A DNA stretch of 64,000 nt. It comes from Alteromonas sp. M12. GTDB taxonomy: Bacteria; Pseudomonadota; Gammaproteobacteria; Enterobacterales; Alteromonadaceae. The notes under the pieces were generated by a model, which saw only the letters and a list, made by a program, of their open reading frames with translations, searched no databases and had not been told where the DNA came from. The stretch spans positions 1,364,001 to 1,428,000 of the forward strand of contig NZ_CP144164.1 in assembly GCF_037478005.1 (NCBI RefSeq), given 5' to 3'. Positions 28,124-37,896 of this stretch are shown here, piece after piece (within the stretch, counting starts at the first letter, position 1; every line of letters begins with the position of its first letter). Both the position numbers and the translations under genes were made by a program.

Positions 28124-30220
28124 ATGGAACTTGCAGGTTACCTCAATCGGGTAGACAAAAATCAGGTAAAAAGCTTTATGAATGGGGTCGGCGCTCCAAT
28201 CGTAGTGCTAGCCATAATGGGCATGGTTATTCTGCCGATGCCGGCATTTCTCCTAGATATACTTTTTAGTTTCAATATCGCCTTATCTCTGATGGTAATT
28301 TTGGTATCTGTGTTTACCAATAAGCCTGTTGATTTTGGTATTTTTCCTTTAGTACTGTTAGTTGCCACTGTATTACGCCTTGCCTTAAATGTTGCTTCCA
28401 CGCGAATTGTCTTGTTGGAAGGGCATGAAGGTGGAGATTCTGCTGGTAAAGTAATACAGGCATTTGGTGAAGTGGTTATTGGTGGTAATTACGCTGTGGG
28501 TATAGTGGTGTTTGCTATCCTACTGATTATCAATTTTAAAGTGGTAACTGCTGGTGCAGGACGTATTTCAGAAGTAAGTGCTCGTTTTACCTTGGACGCG
28601 ATGCCCGGTAAACAGATGGCGATAGATGCCGATTTGAACGCCGGTTATATTGATCAAGATGAAGCCAGAAAAAGACGTTCGGAAATTACCAGTGAAGCCG
28701 ATTTTTACGGCTCAATGGACGGTGCTTCTAAATTTGTTAAAGGTGACGCCGTTGCTGGTTTGTTCATTATGCTTATCAACATTGTTGGTGGTTTATTCAT
28801 TGGTATTATTCAACATGACTTAGCCTTTGGCGAAGCCATTGAAATATATACTATTTTAACCATTGGTGATGGTTTAGTTGCGCAAATACCTTCGTTATTA
28901 CTTTCCGTGGCTACGGCGATTATTGTTACCCGCGAAAATGACTCTCAAGAAATGGGTCAGGAAATGAGACGCCAACTAGGTAACCAAAAAGCGCTTTATG
29001 TTACCTCCGCGATTTTATTCGTGATGGGTATAGTGCCAGGTATGCCACACATAGCATTTCTTGGTTTTAGTGCATTTGTAGCGGCAGTTGCTTACTACAA
29101 TTTCTGGAACGCCAAGAAGCAGGCTGCTGAACCGCAAGTATTGGAAAATACGCCGGAACAAAGCCAGCCGCAAGAGATTAAAGAGCTTGGTTGGGATGAT
29201 GTGCAGCATGTCGACACCATAGGTTTAGAAGTGGGTTATCGCTTAATTCCTTTAGTTGATAAAACTCAAGGTGGTGAGCTTCTCACCCGGATTAAAGGCG
29301 TTCGTAAAAAATTGTCTCAAGAGTTGGGATTTTTAATTCCACCTGTGCATATCCGTGACAACTTAGATCTAAACCCCAATAGCTATACCATTTCTATGCT
29401 AGGAGTTACGGTTGGGGATGCCGAGATTAGTCATGACGATGAATTAGCGATTAATCCAGGGCAGGTTTTCGGAAAACTAGAGGGCAAGGCAACACGAGAC
29501 CCAGCCTTTGGTTTAGAAGCCGTTTGGATCCGCCCTCAACAACGTGAACACGCACAAACTTTAGGGTACACAGTAGTAGATGCGGCAACAGTGGTTGCTA
29601 CACACCTTAGCCAGTTACTAACTAATAATGCGTATCAGCTACTTGGACATGAAGAGGTTCAACAACTCCTCGATATGTTAGCTAAAAACAGTCCTAAGTT
29701 GGTTGAAGGTTTGGTACCGGAAGTCTTGCCGTTAAGTACAGTGGTAAAAGTATTGCAAACCTTGCTATATGAAGGCGTTCCTATTCGAGATATGCGCAGT
29801 ATTGTGCAAACGTTATGTGAATATGGTCCTAAAACTCAAGATCCTGATGTGTTGGTATCTGCCGTTAGAATATCGTTAAAACGTTTAATCGTGCAGGAGA
29901 TTAATAACAACGAACAAGAGTTGCCGGTTATTACCCTAGCACCTGACTTGGAACAAATGCTCCATCAATCTTTACAAGCTGGTGGAGAAGACGGCGCCGG
30001 TATTGAACCTGGCTTAGCTGAAAAATTACAAAACTCGTTGTCTGAAGCTTCGCAACAAAGAGAATTAGAAGGTGAGCCAGCCGTATTATTAACATCAGGC
30101 ATGCTCAGACCTGTGTTATCAAAATTCTTCAAACATTCAGTGATGGGCTTGCACGTTTTATCTTATCAAGAAATTCCAAGTGACAAACAAATTCGAATTG
30201 TAAGTGCTGTGGGTCAATAA
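28124..30220 (+). CDS. flhA: flagellar export apparatus protein FlhA
   Basis: FlhA is the large membrane subunit of the flagellar type III export gate. From the ATG at 28124 the protein has 698 residues. The N-terminal half has eight hydrophobic segments and the conserved cytoplasmic loop RISEVSARFTLDAMPGKQMA followed by IDADLNAG. The C-terminal half is the soluble export-substrate docking domain. A TTG two codons upstream is an alternative start. No flhB lies directly upstream; the operon begins here behind its own sigma-54 site. Confidence 0.95.
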   Translation: MELAGYLNRVDKNQVKSFMNGVGAPIVVLAIMGMVILPMPAFLLDILFSFNIALSLMVILVSVFTNKPVDFGIFPLVLLVATVLRLALNVASTRIVLLEGHEGGDSAGKVIQAFGEVVIGGNYAVGIVVFAILLIINFKVVTAGAGRISEVSARFTLDAMPGKQMAIDADLNAGYIDQDEARKRRSEITSEADFYGSMDGASKFVKGDAVAGLFIMLINIVGGLFIGIIQHDLAFGEAIEIYTILTIGDGLVAQIPSLLLSVATAIIVTRENDSQEMGQEMRRQLGNQKALYVTSAILFVMGIVPGMPHIAFLGFSAFVAAVAYYNFWNAKKQAAEPQVLENTPEQSQPQEIKELGWDDVQHVDTIGLEVGYRLIPLVDKTQGGELLTRIKGVRKKLSQELGFLIPPVHIRDNLDLNPNSYTISMLGVTVGDAEISHDDELAINPGQVFGKLEGKATRDPAFGLEAVWIRPQQREHAQTLGYTVVDAATVVATHLSQLLTNNAYQLLGHEEVQQLLDMLAKNSPKLVEGLVPEVLPLSTVVKVLQTLLYEGVPIRDMRSIVQTLCEYGPKTQDPDVLVSAVRISLKRLIVQEINNNEQELPVITLAPDLEQMLHQSLQAGGEDGAGIEPGLAEKLQNSLSEASQQRELEGEPAVLLTSGMLRPVLSKFFKHSVMGLHVLSYQEIPSDKQIRIVSAVGQ

Positions 30221-30274
30221 AATGGCGCAGACTAATTTATATAAACTAGACCAGATGCTTCTTTGGGGGGCAAT

Positions 30275-31633
30275 GTGAAAATTAGACGTTTTATCGGAAA
30301 AGACATGCGCGATGCGCTTAACCAAGTAAAAAAAGAACTTGGCGGTGATGCGGTCATTATGTCCAACAAGAAGACTTCGGAAGGAATCGAAATTGTTGCT
30401 GCGTACGATCAAGCAAAACCTGAAGCTGTTACGGAACCTAATCAACGAATTAAGCATTCTGGTATTAATAAACAGCCAACTGCAACTGCGCATCCTGGAC
30501 GACAAGCTACTACAGCAAACTTTAATCAACCACAAAGCCTGCGAGCAGCACAACAAAAAGTGCCGAGTCTGAGTGAAATTATTGGCGACTCGGGGCCAGA
30601 TAGCCTACGTGAGTTACTCGAAAAACAAGCCGCCGCAGCCGTGCCAACGTCACAAAATGAAGCTAATAGTCATGAGGTAAAAACGGCACAGGCTGAAGAC
30701 GTTTCGAATTCTGCCATTAGTGAAATAAAAAATGAGTTAAATTCGCTGCGCAATGTACTTCAATTTCAAGTTTCTGGTTTGCTAAAACAACAACGTCAAA
30801 GTGCGCATCCTATGCACGGGTATTTAACCTCAAGACTGATTGAAATGGGCATTAGTAGTCACATTGCCGATGACATAGTCTCTTATACTCCCGAAAACGC
30901 AGATGAAAGGCAGGCTTGGTTATTTTTACTTAAACTATTGTCTAATCGTATCCAAACCACTGGCAATGCTATTCTGGCCGACAAAGGTGTTGTTGCATTA
31001 GTTGGTCCCACAGGGACAGGAAAAACCACAACCATAGCCAAATTGGCGGCCAGAGCAGCGCAAAAGTATGGCGCTGACCAAATCGCGATGGTAACAATTG
31101 ATTCCTATCGTATAGCGGCGTTTGAACAATTGGCGACTTATGGAAAAATTATTGGCTGTAACGTAAAAAAAGCGCAAAATGCGGAAGAATTGTCAGATAT
31201 ACTCTTCCAACTGCGTAACAAGCGATTGGTTTTAATAGATACTGCAGGTTTTGGTCAAAGAGATTCTCGACTAATCAAGCAGTTAGATACCTTAAATCAG
31301 CATTCATGTGCTAATATCAAGAAGTATGTTGTGATTCAAGCCAATGCACAATACAAAGTGCTGCAGCATACTTTGAGTGCATTTAGCAATATTGATTTGC
31401 AGGGATGTATTTTAACCAAGCTCGATGAGAGTTATAGTCTCGGAGAAGCGTTAAGTGTGGCAATTGAACATAAGTTAGCCGTTAGTTATTTGACGGATGG
31501 ACAACGAGTCCCTGAAGATATTAAAGTTGCAGACGCAAAGTTTTTAATCTCTGCAGCGGCTAAGCTTTATAAAAAATATGGTTTGATTCATACTGCTAAG
31601 CCAGAACTAAACAAATCGGCATTAGCAATATGA
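30275..31633 (+). CDS. flhF: flagellar biosynthesis GTPase FlhF
   Basis: FlhF is an SRP-type GTPase that sets the pole at which the flagellum is built. The start is the GTG at 30275 behind a GGGGGG ribosome-binding site, giving 452 residues beginning KIRRFIGKDMRDALNQVKKE. A variable basic/glutamine-rich segment precedes the NG domain, with P-loop VGPTGTGKTTTIAKLAARAA, TIDSYRIAAFEQLATYG and VLIDTAGFGQRD. The end overlaps flhG by four bases. Confidence 0.95.
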   Translation: MKIRRFIGKDMRDALNQVKKELGGDAVIMSNKKTSEGIEIVAAYDQAKPEAVTEPNQRIKHSGINKQPTATAHPGRQATTANFNQPQSLRAAQQKVPSLSEIIGDSGPDSLRELLEKQAAAAVPTSQNEANSHEVKTAQAEDVSNSAISEIKNELNSLRNVLQFQVSGLLKQQRQSAHPMHGYLTSRLIEMGISSHIADDIVSYTPENADERQAWLFLLKLLSNRIQTTGNAILADKGVVALVGPTGTGKTTTIAKLAARAAQKYGADQIAMVTIDSYRIAAFEQLATYGKIIGCNVKKAQNAEELSDILFQLRNKRLVLIDTAGFGQRDSRLIKQLDTLNQHSCANIKKYVVIQANAQYKVLQHTLSAFSNIDLQGCILTKLDESYSLGEALSVAIEHKLAVSYLTDGQRVPEDIKVADAKFLISAAAKLYKKYGLIHTAKPELNKSALAI

Positions 31634-32496
31634 TTGACGACCAAGCGAGTAGCTTAAGACGAATGAATCAATCTCGATTAATTAAAGTGATTGCGGTAAC
31701 CGGTGGTAAAGGTGGGGTCGGTAAAACGAACATTACCTTAAACACGGCTATCTCGATGGCTAAAATGGGCAAGCGCGTCATGGTGTTAGATGCCGACTTA
31801 GGGTTGGCAAACGTCGACGTCATGTTAGGCTTGCGAGTAGAAAAAAACTTATCCCATGTTTTATCTGGTGAATGTACGCTGGATGAAGTTTTAGTTGTGG
31901 GCCCTCATGGGGTATTGATTGCACCGGCAACCTCCGGAACACAATCAATGACCGAACTCAGCCCCACTGAACATGCAGGACTAATTCGCGCGTTTAGTGA
32001 GTTGCGTACCAATATAGATGTGCTTATTGTAGACACTGCTGCGGGCATATCAGATATGGTGCTCAGTTTTTCCAGAGCATCACAAGATATAATGATGGTT
32101 GTCTGTGATGAACCCACCTCTTTAACTGATGCATACGCGTTGATCAAACTACTGAACAGAGAACACGGCGTGTTTCGCTTTAAGATCGTTGCCAACATGG
32201 TACGTAACATGCGCGAAGGACAAGAGTTATTTGCAAAGTTATCTAAAGTGACTAACCGTTTCTTAGATGTTGCTTTAGAGCTAGTAGCAACGGTTCCTTA
32301 CGATGAGAATATTCGTAAGTCAGTTCGAAAACAAAAAGCAATTGTAGATGCATTTCCAGGATCGCCAGCTTCTATCGCTATTAAAGGCCTTGCAGAAAAA
32401 GCAATGCATTGGCCAATTCCCAACCAACCTGGTGGACACTTAGAGTTTTTCTTAGAACAACTTGTCGCCGAAAAAGTGGTAGGTGGACAAAGGTGA
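31630..32496 (+). CDS. flhG: flagellar number regulator FlhG (FleN, MinD-like ATPase)
   Basis: FlhG restrains FlhF and the flagellar master regulator so that only one polar flagellum forms. The 288-residue protein has the deviant Walker A GGKGGVGKTNITLN, LDADLGLANVDVMLG and VDTAAGISDMVLSF, typical of MinD/ParA ATPases. The start overlaps flhF and the stop overlaps the fliA start codon. Confidence 0.95.
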   Translation: MIDDQASSLRRMNQSRLIKVIAVTGGKGGVGKTNITLNTAISMAKMGKRVMVLDADLGLANVDVMLGLRVEKNLSHVLSGECTLDEVLVVGPHGVLIAPATSGTQSMTELSPTEHAGLIRAFSELRTNIDVLIVDTAAGISDMVLSFSRASQDIMMVVCDEPTSLTDAYALIKLLNREHGVFRFKIVANMVRNMREGQELFAKLSKVTNRFLDVALELVATVPYDENIRKSVRKQKAIVDAFPGSPASIAIKGLAEKAMHWPIPNQPGGHLEFFLEQLVAEKVVGGQR

Positions 32497-33224
32497 TTAG
32501 AAAGGCAGCAGCTTATCAACAACAAGCCGATTTGGCTCAACTTGTAGAAAGACATGCTTCCTTGGTTAAGCGAATTGCCCATCATTTATTAGCCAGATTA
32601 CCTGCCAGTGTATTAGTGGATGATCTAATTCAATCTGGAATGATTGGATTGCTCGAGGCCGCAAAAAACTTCGATGGCTCAAAAGGCGCAAGTTTCGAAA
32701 CTTTTGCAGGTATCCGTATCCGCGGAGCCATGCTTGATGAAATCCGCAAAGGCGACTGGACACCCAGATCTGTGCATAAAAATGGGAGAGCAATTACCCA
32801 AGCAATTAATCAAGTAGAACGTGAAACGGGCAGAGATGCTAGAGATATAGATATCGCGGAAAAGTTAGAAGTAAGCCTACCCGAATACCATCAGATGTTG
32901 AATGAAGTCAACGCTGGAAAAATTATCGGTATTGAAGATTTAGGTATTACCGAAGATGTGATTACCACTGAGCAAAATAAAGGTAGTGACACGCCTTTTC
33001 AGGATTTACTACAAGGTTCATTTCAAAAAGCATTAGCACATGCTATTACTACTTTGCCGGAACGAGAAGCAATCGTACTGTCATTGTATTATGATGAGGA
33101 GTTGAATCTCAGAGAAATTGGCGAGGTACTCGAAGTTAGCGAGTCCAGAGTCAGCCAAATTCACAGCCAAGCAATGTTAAAATTGAAAAGCAAAATGCAA
33201 TCTTGGCGAGTTAACGAAGAATAA
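32493..33224 (+). CDS. fliA: flagellar sigma factor FliA (sigma-28)
   Basis: FliA directs RNA polymerase to late flagellar genes. I use the GTG at 32493, which overlaps the flhG stop, giving 243 residues. The protein shows region 2 (DDLIQSGMIGLLEAAKNFDG then FETFAGIRIRGAMLDEIRKG), the DWTPRSVHKNGR linker, and region 4 (LPEREAIVLSLYYDEELNLR then EIGEVLEVSESRVSQIHSQA). The frame upstream belongs to flhG. Confidence 0.95.
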   Translation: MIRKAAAYQQQADLAQLVERHASLVKRIAHHLLARLPASVLVDDLIQSGMIGLLEAAKNFDGSKGASFETFAGIRIRGAMLDEIRKGDWTPRSVHKNGRAITQAINQVERETGRDARDIDIAEKLEVSLPEYHQMLNEVNAGKIIGIEDLGITEDVITTEQNKGSDTPFQDLLQGSFQKALAHAITTLPEREAIVLSLYYDEELNLREIGEVLEVSESRVSQIHSQAMLKLKSKMQSWRVNEE

Positions 33225-33262
33225 TAAAACACCATTTGATTTAATCCTCATTGGAGGCAGTT

Positions 33263-33646
33263 TTGGATAAAAATATGAAAATCCTCGTTGTTGATGACTT
33301 TTCAACGATGAGACGCATCATCAAAAATTTACTTAAAGACTTAGGTTACACAAGCGTTCAAGAAGCCGATGATGGCAGCACTGCGTTACCTATGTTGCAA
33401 CAAGGTGATTTTGATTTTGTAGTAACAGACTGGAATATGCCAGGCATGCAAGGAATTGACTTGCTTAGAGCCATTCGTGCAGATGATAGTTTAAAGCATT
33501 TACCAGTTTTAATGGTAACGGCTGAAGCGAAAAAAGAACAAATTGTGGCGGCAGCTCAGGCTGGAGTGAACGGTTATGTTGTTAAGCCTTTTACGGCGGC
33601 TACGCTTAAAGAGAAGCTAGACAAGATTTTTGAGAGACTGGGTTAA
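33263..33646 (+). CDS. cheY: chemotaxis response regulator CheY
   Basis: CheY, when phosphorylated by CheA, binds the flagellar switch. I place the start at the TTG at 33263, six bases after GGAGG, giving 127 residues beginning [19 protein letters not shown] like other Alteromonadales CheY. The acidic pair and phosphorylation aspartate ([15 protein letters not shown]), the conserved threonine ([10 protein letters not shown]) and lysine ([10 protein letters not shown]) are present. Confidence 0.95.
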   Translation: MDKNMKILVVDDFSTMRRIIKNLLKDLGYTSVQEADDGSTALPMLQQGDFDFVVTDWNMPGMQGIDLLRAIRADDSLKHLPVLMVTAEAKKEQIVAAAQAGVNGYVVKPFTAATLKEKLDKIFERLG

Positions 33647-33680
33647 GATTTAACCTGTGTTGAAAATTAGGAGTGTCTAA

Positions 33681-34448
33681 ATGACCGGCTCTAATAAAGC
33701 TCCAATGTCTCTTGATGACGCTAAAAAATTAGTTGAATTGCTGGAAAGCGGAGATAACCAAGCTGCTAGCGAATTGCTCGAAGAAGCCTCTTTAACCAAT
33801 TCTGTTGAATTATTTGCAGAGGTGGGCAAATTAACCCGCCAGCTCCATGACTCTCTGAATAGTTTTCAACTTGATGATCGCATTTCGAATTTAGCCAATG
33901 AAGAAATACCTGATGCGCAAAGTCGCCTGAACTATGTTATAGAAACGACCGAGAAAGCGGCTAACACAACGATGGATGCCGTGGAAGCAAGCATGCCTAT
34001 TGCTGAAAAGCTGCATACAGGTATTAATAATTTGCTCCCCGAGTGGAAAAAGTTGATGACTAGGCAGTTACAACTTGGCGAATTTAAATCTCTTTGCTCG
34101 GACTTAGATGGATTATTAGAACAGTCATCTAAAGACACCGAACAATTAACTGCATTCTTAACAGATATATTGATGGCACAGGGGTATCAAGATATCACTG
34201 GCCAAGTTATTCGCAGAGTTATCGAATTGGTGAAAGAAGTTGAAGACAGTTTAGTGCATATGTTGACTGTTTTTGGTGCTTCTGAAACAAGTTCGTTAAT
34301 TTCAAAAGCAGATGAAAATGCTCATAAATCTAAAGCTGAGTCCGATACAGTGAAAGCTGAAGGTCCAATCATTGATGCTGAAATACGCGATGATGTGGTG
34401 TCCAATCAGGACGATGTAGATGATTTATTATCTAGCTTAGGGTTTTAA
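33681..34448 (+). CDS. cheZ: protein phosphatase CheZ
   Basis: CheZ dephosphorylates CheY-P. The 255-residue protein is almost wholly helical, with the catalytic region LMAQGYQDITGQVIRRVIEL containing the active-site glutamine and the C-terminal CheY-binding tail DDVDDLLSSLGF. Longer than E. coli CheZ by about 40 residues because of an acidic linker before the tail. It lies 34 bases after cheY and 13 before cheA. Confidence 0.94.
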   Translation: MTGSNKAPMSLDDAKKLVELLESGDNQAASELLEEASLTNSVELFAEVGKLTRQLHDSLNSFQLDDRISNLANEEIPDAQSRLNYVIETTEKAANTTMDAVEASMPIAEKLHTGINNLLPEWKKLMTRQLQLGEFKSLCSDLDGLLEQSSKDTEQLTAFLTDILMAQGYQDITGQVIRRVIELVKEVEDSLVHMLTVFGASETSSLISKADENAHKSKAESDTVKAEGPIIDAEIRDDVVSNQDDVDDLLSSLGF

Positions 34449-34461
34449 GAGGAACTTATTC

Positions 34462-36678
34462 ATGTCTTTTGAAGTTGACGAGGATATTCTACAAGACTTT
34501 CTAGTTGAGGCAGGTGAATTATTAGAGCAACTGCAAGAGCAGCTTGTTGATCTTGAAAACAATCCAGAAGATTCTGATTTGTTGAATGCGATATTCCGCG
34601 GTTACCACACAGTTAAAGGTGGCGCTGGATTCTTATCACTTACAGAATTAGTCGATATTTGCCATGGTGCTGAGAATGTCTTCGATACCATGCGTAATGG
34701 ACAACGCACTCTGACGCCAGAGTTAATGGATGTTATTTTACAAGCCACAGATGTGGTTGTGCAGATGTTCGAAGATGTCAAAAAACGCGTGCCACTTGAA
34801 GCTGCCGCCCCTGAACTCATAGAAACGTTACATCGATTGAGTAAACCTGAATCAAAAGATGAGTCAAGTGTAGAACCCCCTGCGGCCTTTGAAGCGCCTC
34901 AAGAGATAGTCGAGACCGACTCTAGTGCAGAGTCGAACGACGACATGGAAGACATCACTGAAGACGAATTTGAAGCTCTATTGGATGAACTGCATGGTAC
35001 AGCTAAGTCAACGCCTGCAGAAGTTACTCCCCCCGCCGACTTAATCACTGGTGCCAGTGATGAAGATATTACTGACGATGAATTTGAAGCCTTACTTGAT
35101 CAACTTCACGGTGAAGGTGGCTTCTCAAACGATAAATTTGAAGCAGTCCAGCCAGCTCTAGAGCCGACGCCAGAACCGGTGAGTGCCTCACCAGAAGAGA
35201 CCTCTGATTCTGAAGATATTACAGATGATGAGTTTGAAGCATTGTTAGATCAATTGCATGGTGAAGGGAAAGGACCTGCTGTAAAAGCGCAAGCTTCAGC
35301 GCCAACACCTACACCAGCGCCGACGCCGACGCCAACAGCCGCGCCTTCACCTACAGCAGCGCCTTCACCTACACCAGCGCCAAAACCGTCATCAATACAG
35401 CCACCACCTCCTGCAGCCAAAGCAGAAGTGGCTGTAAAACCAGAAAATTCGCCAGCAGCTGCCAAGGCTATCGTCAAAAAAGATGACAAAAAACCAGTAG
35501 CCAGTGCCCAGGGTGAAACAACAGTAAGAGTCGATACCAAGCGCCTAGATCAGATCATGAATATGGTTGGTGAACTGGTATTGGTTAGGAACAGACTGTT
35601 AAGTTTAGGTGTTAATATCAATGATGAAAGCATGACCAAAGCGATTGCGAATCTTGATGTTGTGACAGGTGACTTGCAAGGCGCGGTGATGAAAACGCGC
35701 ATGCAACCTATTAAGAAAGTCTTTGGTCGCTTTCCCAGAGTAGTGCGAGATCTGGCACGTAGTCTCAAAAAAGAAATTTCTTTGGTCCTTGAGGGCGAAG
35801 AAACAGATTTAGATAAGAATTTAGTCGAAGCTTTGGCAGATCCCTTGGTTCATTTGGTTCGAAACTCAGTCGATCATGGAATCGAAATGCCAGATGAACG
35901 CTTGGCTGCAGGTAAACCGTCACTAGGCACTGTAAAGCTCGCTGCGTCTCAGGAAGGGGATCACATACTGCTTACCATTGAAGATGATGGTAAAGGCATG
36001 GATCCCGATAAGTTAAAAGATATTGCCATAAGCCGAGGTGTGTTAGACGCTGACGCGGCGGCTCGAATGTCGGATGAAGAAGCATTCAATCTCATTTTTG
36101 CTCCAGGATTTTCCACTAAAACAGAGATATCTGATATTTCTGGACGTGGTGTTGGCATGGATGTGGTGAAAACCAAGATTAACCAGCTTAATGGCACGGT
36201 TAATATCAATTCCGAATTGAGTAAAGGCACACGCTTAGAAATCAAAGTACCACTGACGTTAGCTATCCTGCCGACATTAATGATTATTGTTGGAGAGCAA
36301 ACGTTTGCACTACCTTTAGGTGCGGTAAACGAAATTATTAATATGGACTTGAGCAAAACCAATACGGTTGATAGTCAATTGACTATGATTGTTCGTTCTA
36401 AAGCCATTCCGCTTTTTTATCTTCGAGACTGGTTGCGAAAAGAACCTGGAACGGTGGATAAAAATCAAGGACATGTGGTCGTCGTGCAAATAGGCACCCA
36501 GCAAGTCGGCTTTGTTGTTGATGGCTTAATAGGGCAAGAAGAAGTGGTTATTAAGCCCCTAGATGCGCTTCTACAAGGTACCCCTGGCATGGCTGGCGCT
36601 ACAATTACAAGTGATGGCGGGATTGCCTTAATTCTTGATATTCCAAGCTTATTAAAGCGATACGCTAAAAAGAAATAA
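34462..36678 (+). CDS. cheA: chemotaxis histidine kinase CheA
   Basis: CheA is the core kinase of the chemosensory array. The 738-residue protein has the P1 Hpt domain with phosphorylated histidine in FRGYHTVKGGAGFL, a long linker, the dimerisation helices (VRVDTKRLDQIMNMVGELVL), the ATPase domain (LVEALADPLVHLVRNSVDHG, DDGKGMDPD, FSTKTEISDISGRGVGMD) and a CheW-like P5. The linker carries three near-identical copies of EDITDDEFEALLDQLHGEG at residues about 163, 201 and 251, then a proline/threonine/alanine stretch. A standard CheY-binding P2 domain is not evident between P1 and P3. Confidence 0.95.
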   Translation: MSFEVDEDILQDFLVEAGELLEQLQEQLVDLENNPEDSDLLNAIFRGYHTVKGGAGFLSLTELVDICHGAENVFDTMRNGQRTLTPELMDVILQATDVVVQMFEDVKKRVPLEAAAPELIETLHRLSKPESKDESSVEPPAAFEAPQEIVETDSSAESNDDMEDITEDEFEALLDELHGTAKSTPAEVTPPADLITGASDEDITDDEFEALLDQLHGEGGFSNDKFEAVQPALEPTPEPVSASPEETSDSEDITDDEFEALLDQLHGEGKGPAVKAQASAPTPTPAPTPTPTAAPSPTAAPSPTPAPKPSSIQPPPPAAKAEVAVKPENSPAAAKAIVKKDDKKPVASAQGETTVRVDTKRLDQIMNMVGELVLVRNRLLSLGVNINDESMTKAIANLDVVTGDLQGAVMKTRMQPIKKVFGRFPRVVRDLARSLKKEISLVLEGEETDLDKNLVEALADPLVHLVRNSVDHGIEMPDERLAAGKPSLGTVKLAASQEGDHILLTIEDDGKGMDPDKLKDIAISRGVLDADAAARMSDEEAFNLIFAPGFSTKTEISDISGRGVGMDVVKTKINQLNGTVNINSELSKGTRLEIKVPLTLAILPTLMIIVGEQTFALPLGAVNEIINMDLSKTNTVDSQLTMIVRSKAIPLFYLRDWLRKEPGTVDKNQGHVVVVQIGTQQVGFVVDGLIGQEEVVIKPLDALLQGTPGMAGATITSDGGIALILDIPSLLKRYAKKK

Positions 36679-36710
36679 TAACCAAATTCATAAGAGGACG
36701 CTTTTTCGCG

Positions 36711-37862
36711 ATGGCATACAGGGTATTAGTAGTTGACGACTCAAGTTTTTTTTGCCGACGCGTAAAAGATATCCTAAATCAAGATCGTCTGTTGGAAGTC
36801 ATTGGTATTGCTCGAAACGGTGAAGAAGCCATTAAAATGGTGACTGAGCTAAAACCTGACGTTGTCACTATGGACGTTGAAATGCCAGTAATGGATGGCA
36901 TTACCGCGGTCAAGCGAATCATGCAAATTCAGCCTTTACCGATTCTAATGTTTTCGTCGTTGACATCTGATGGCGCGAAAGCAACCTTAGACGCGTTAGA
37001 TGCTGGAGCCTTGGACTTTTTACCTAAAAAGTTTGAAGACATTGCCAGAAATAGCAAAGAGTCTGTTGAATTGCTGCAAAATAGGGTACGGACTCTTGCT
37101 GCAAAGCGTGGACTAGTGGCAAGACGTTATTCAACAGCCTCGAAAACAGCCTTTAATTCTCCCGGAACCACGGCAAAAACCCAAATATTTATGCGAAGTT
37201 CAAGTGTTGTCGTTGCACCGGCGGCATCGCAAACTGATGTTAAAGAGTCATTTTCAACTATTCGCCGTTCATCAGGTAAACGTTACGAACTATTAGCAAT
37301 TGGTACTTCTACTGGGGGACCAGTGGCTTTACAGAAGATACTTACTGAACTGCCTGAAACATTTCCACATCCGATTATTCTTGTACAACATATGCCCGGT
37401 AGTTTCACTAAAGCCTTTGCTGATAGATTAAATCACAATTGTAAAATTACCGTCAAAGAAGCGACTCATGGAGAACGTTTAGTCAAAGGTTGTGCGTATT
37501 TAGCTCCCGGCGGGAAGCAAATGTTAATTGAAGGTTCAAGTCGCAATGCCACCGTTAATATCGTAGAAACTCACGACCAGGCTCATCATCTGTTTAAACC
37601 TAGCGTTGATTTAACGTTTCAGTCGATAAGTCAGGTTTACGCTGGCAATGTGTTGGGCATAATATTAACGGGAATGGGCTCTGATGGAAAAGAAGGCTGC
37701 GCAGCATTAAAACAAAAAGGCGCTAAAATTTGGGCGCAAGACGAGCAAACTTGCGTGGTTTATGGCATGCCACAAGCAGTGACGAAAGCCAATATCTCAG
37801 AACGAAATATACCAATATTTGATATTGCCAAGAGTATAGTGTTGGAAATGCAAATAAAATGA
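36711..37862 (+). CDS. cheB: protein-glutamate methylesterase/deamidase CheB
   Basis: CheB resets chemoreceptors by removing methyl groups. The 383-residue protein has a receiver domain (VLVVDDSSFF, VTMDVEMPVMDG) and a C-terminal esterase with the catalytic serine in GTSTGGPVAL, the histidine in VQHMPGSFTKAFADRL and the aspartate in LTGMGSDGKEGC. The inter-domain linker (about residues 140-190) is longer than in E. coli. It follows cheA within the operon. Confidence 0.95.
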   Translation: MAYRVLVVDDSSFFCRRVKDILNQDRLLEVIGIARNGEEAIKMVTELKPDVVTMDVEMPVMDGITAVKRIMQIQPLPILMFSSLTSDGAKATLDALDAGALDFLPKKFEDIARNSKESVELLQNRVRTLAAKRGLVARRYSTASKTAFNSPGTTAKTQIFMRSSSVVVAPAASQTDVKESFSTIRRSSGKRYELLAIGTSTGGPVALQKILTELPETFPHPIILVQHMPGSFTKAFADRLNHNCKITVKEATHGERLVKGCAYLAPGGKQMLIEGSSRNATVNIVETHDQAHHLFKPSVDLTFQSISQVYAGNVLGIILTGMGSDGKEGCAALKQKGAKIWAQDEQTCVVYGMPQAVTKANISERNIPIFDIAKSIVLEMQIK

Positions 37863-37896
37863 ACACTATTGGATATCGAGTAGAAAGAGATCGCTT

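Noticed and set aside
35250..35540. Minus-strand alanine/glycine/valine-rich frame inside cheA
   Set aside because: Low-complexity shadow of the proline/threonine/alanine-rich CheA linker.
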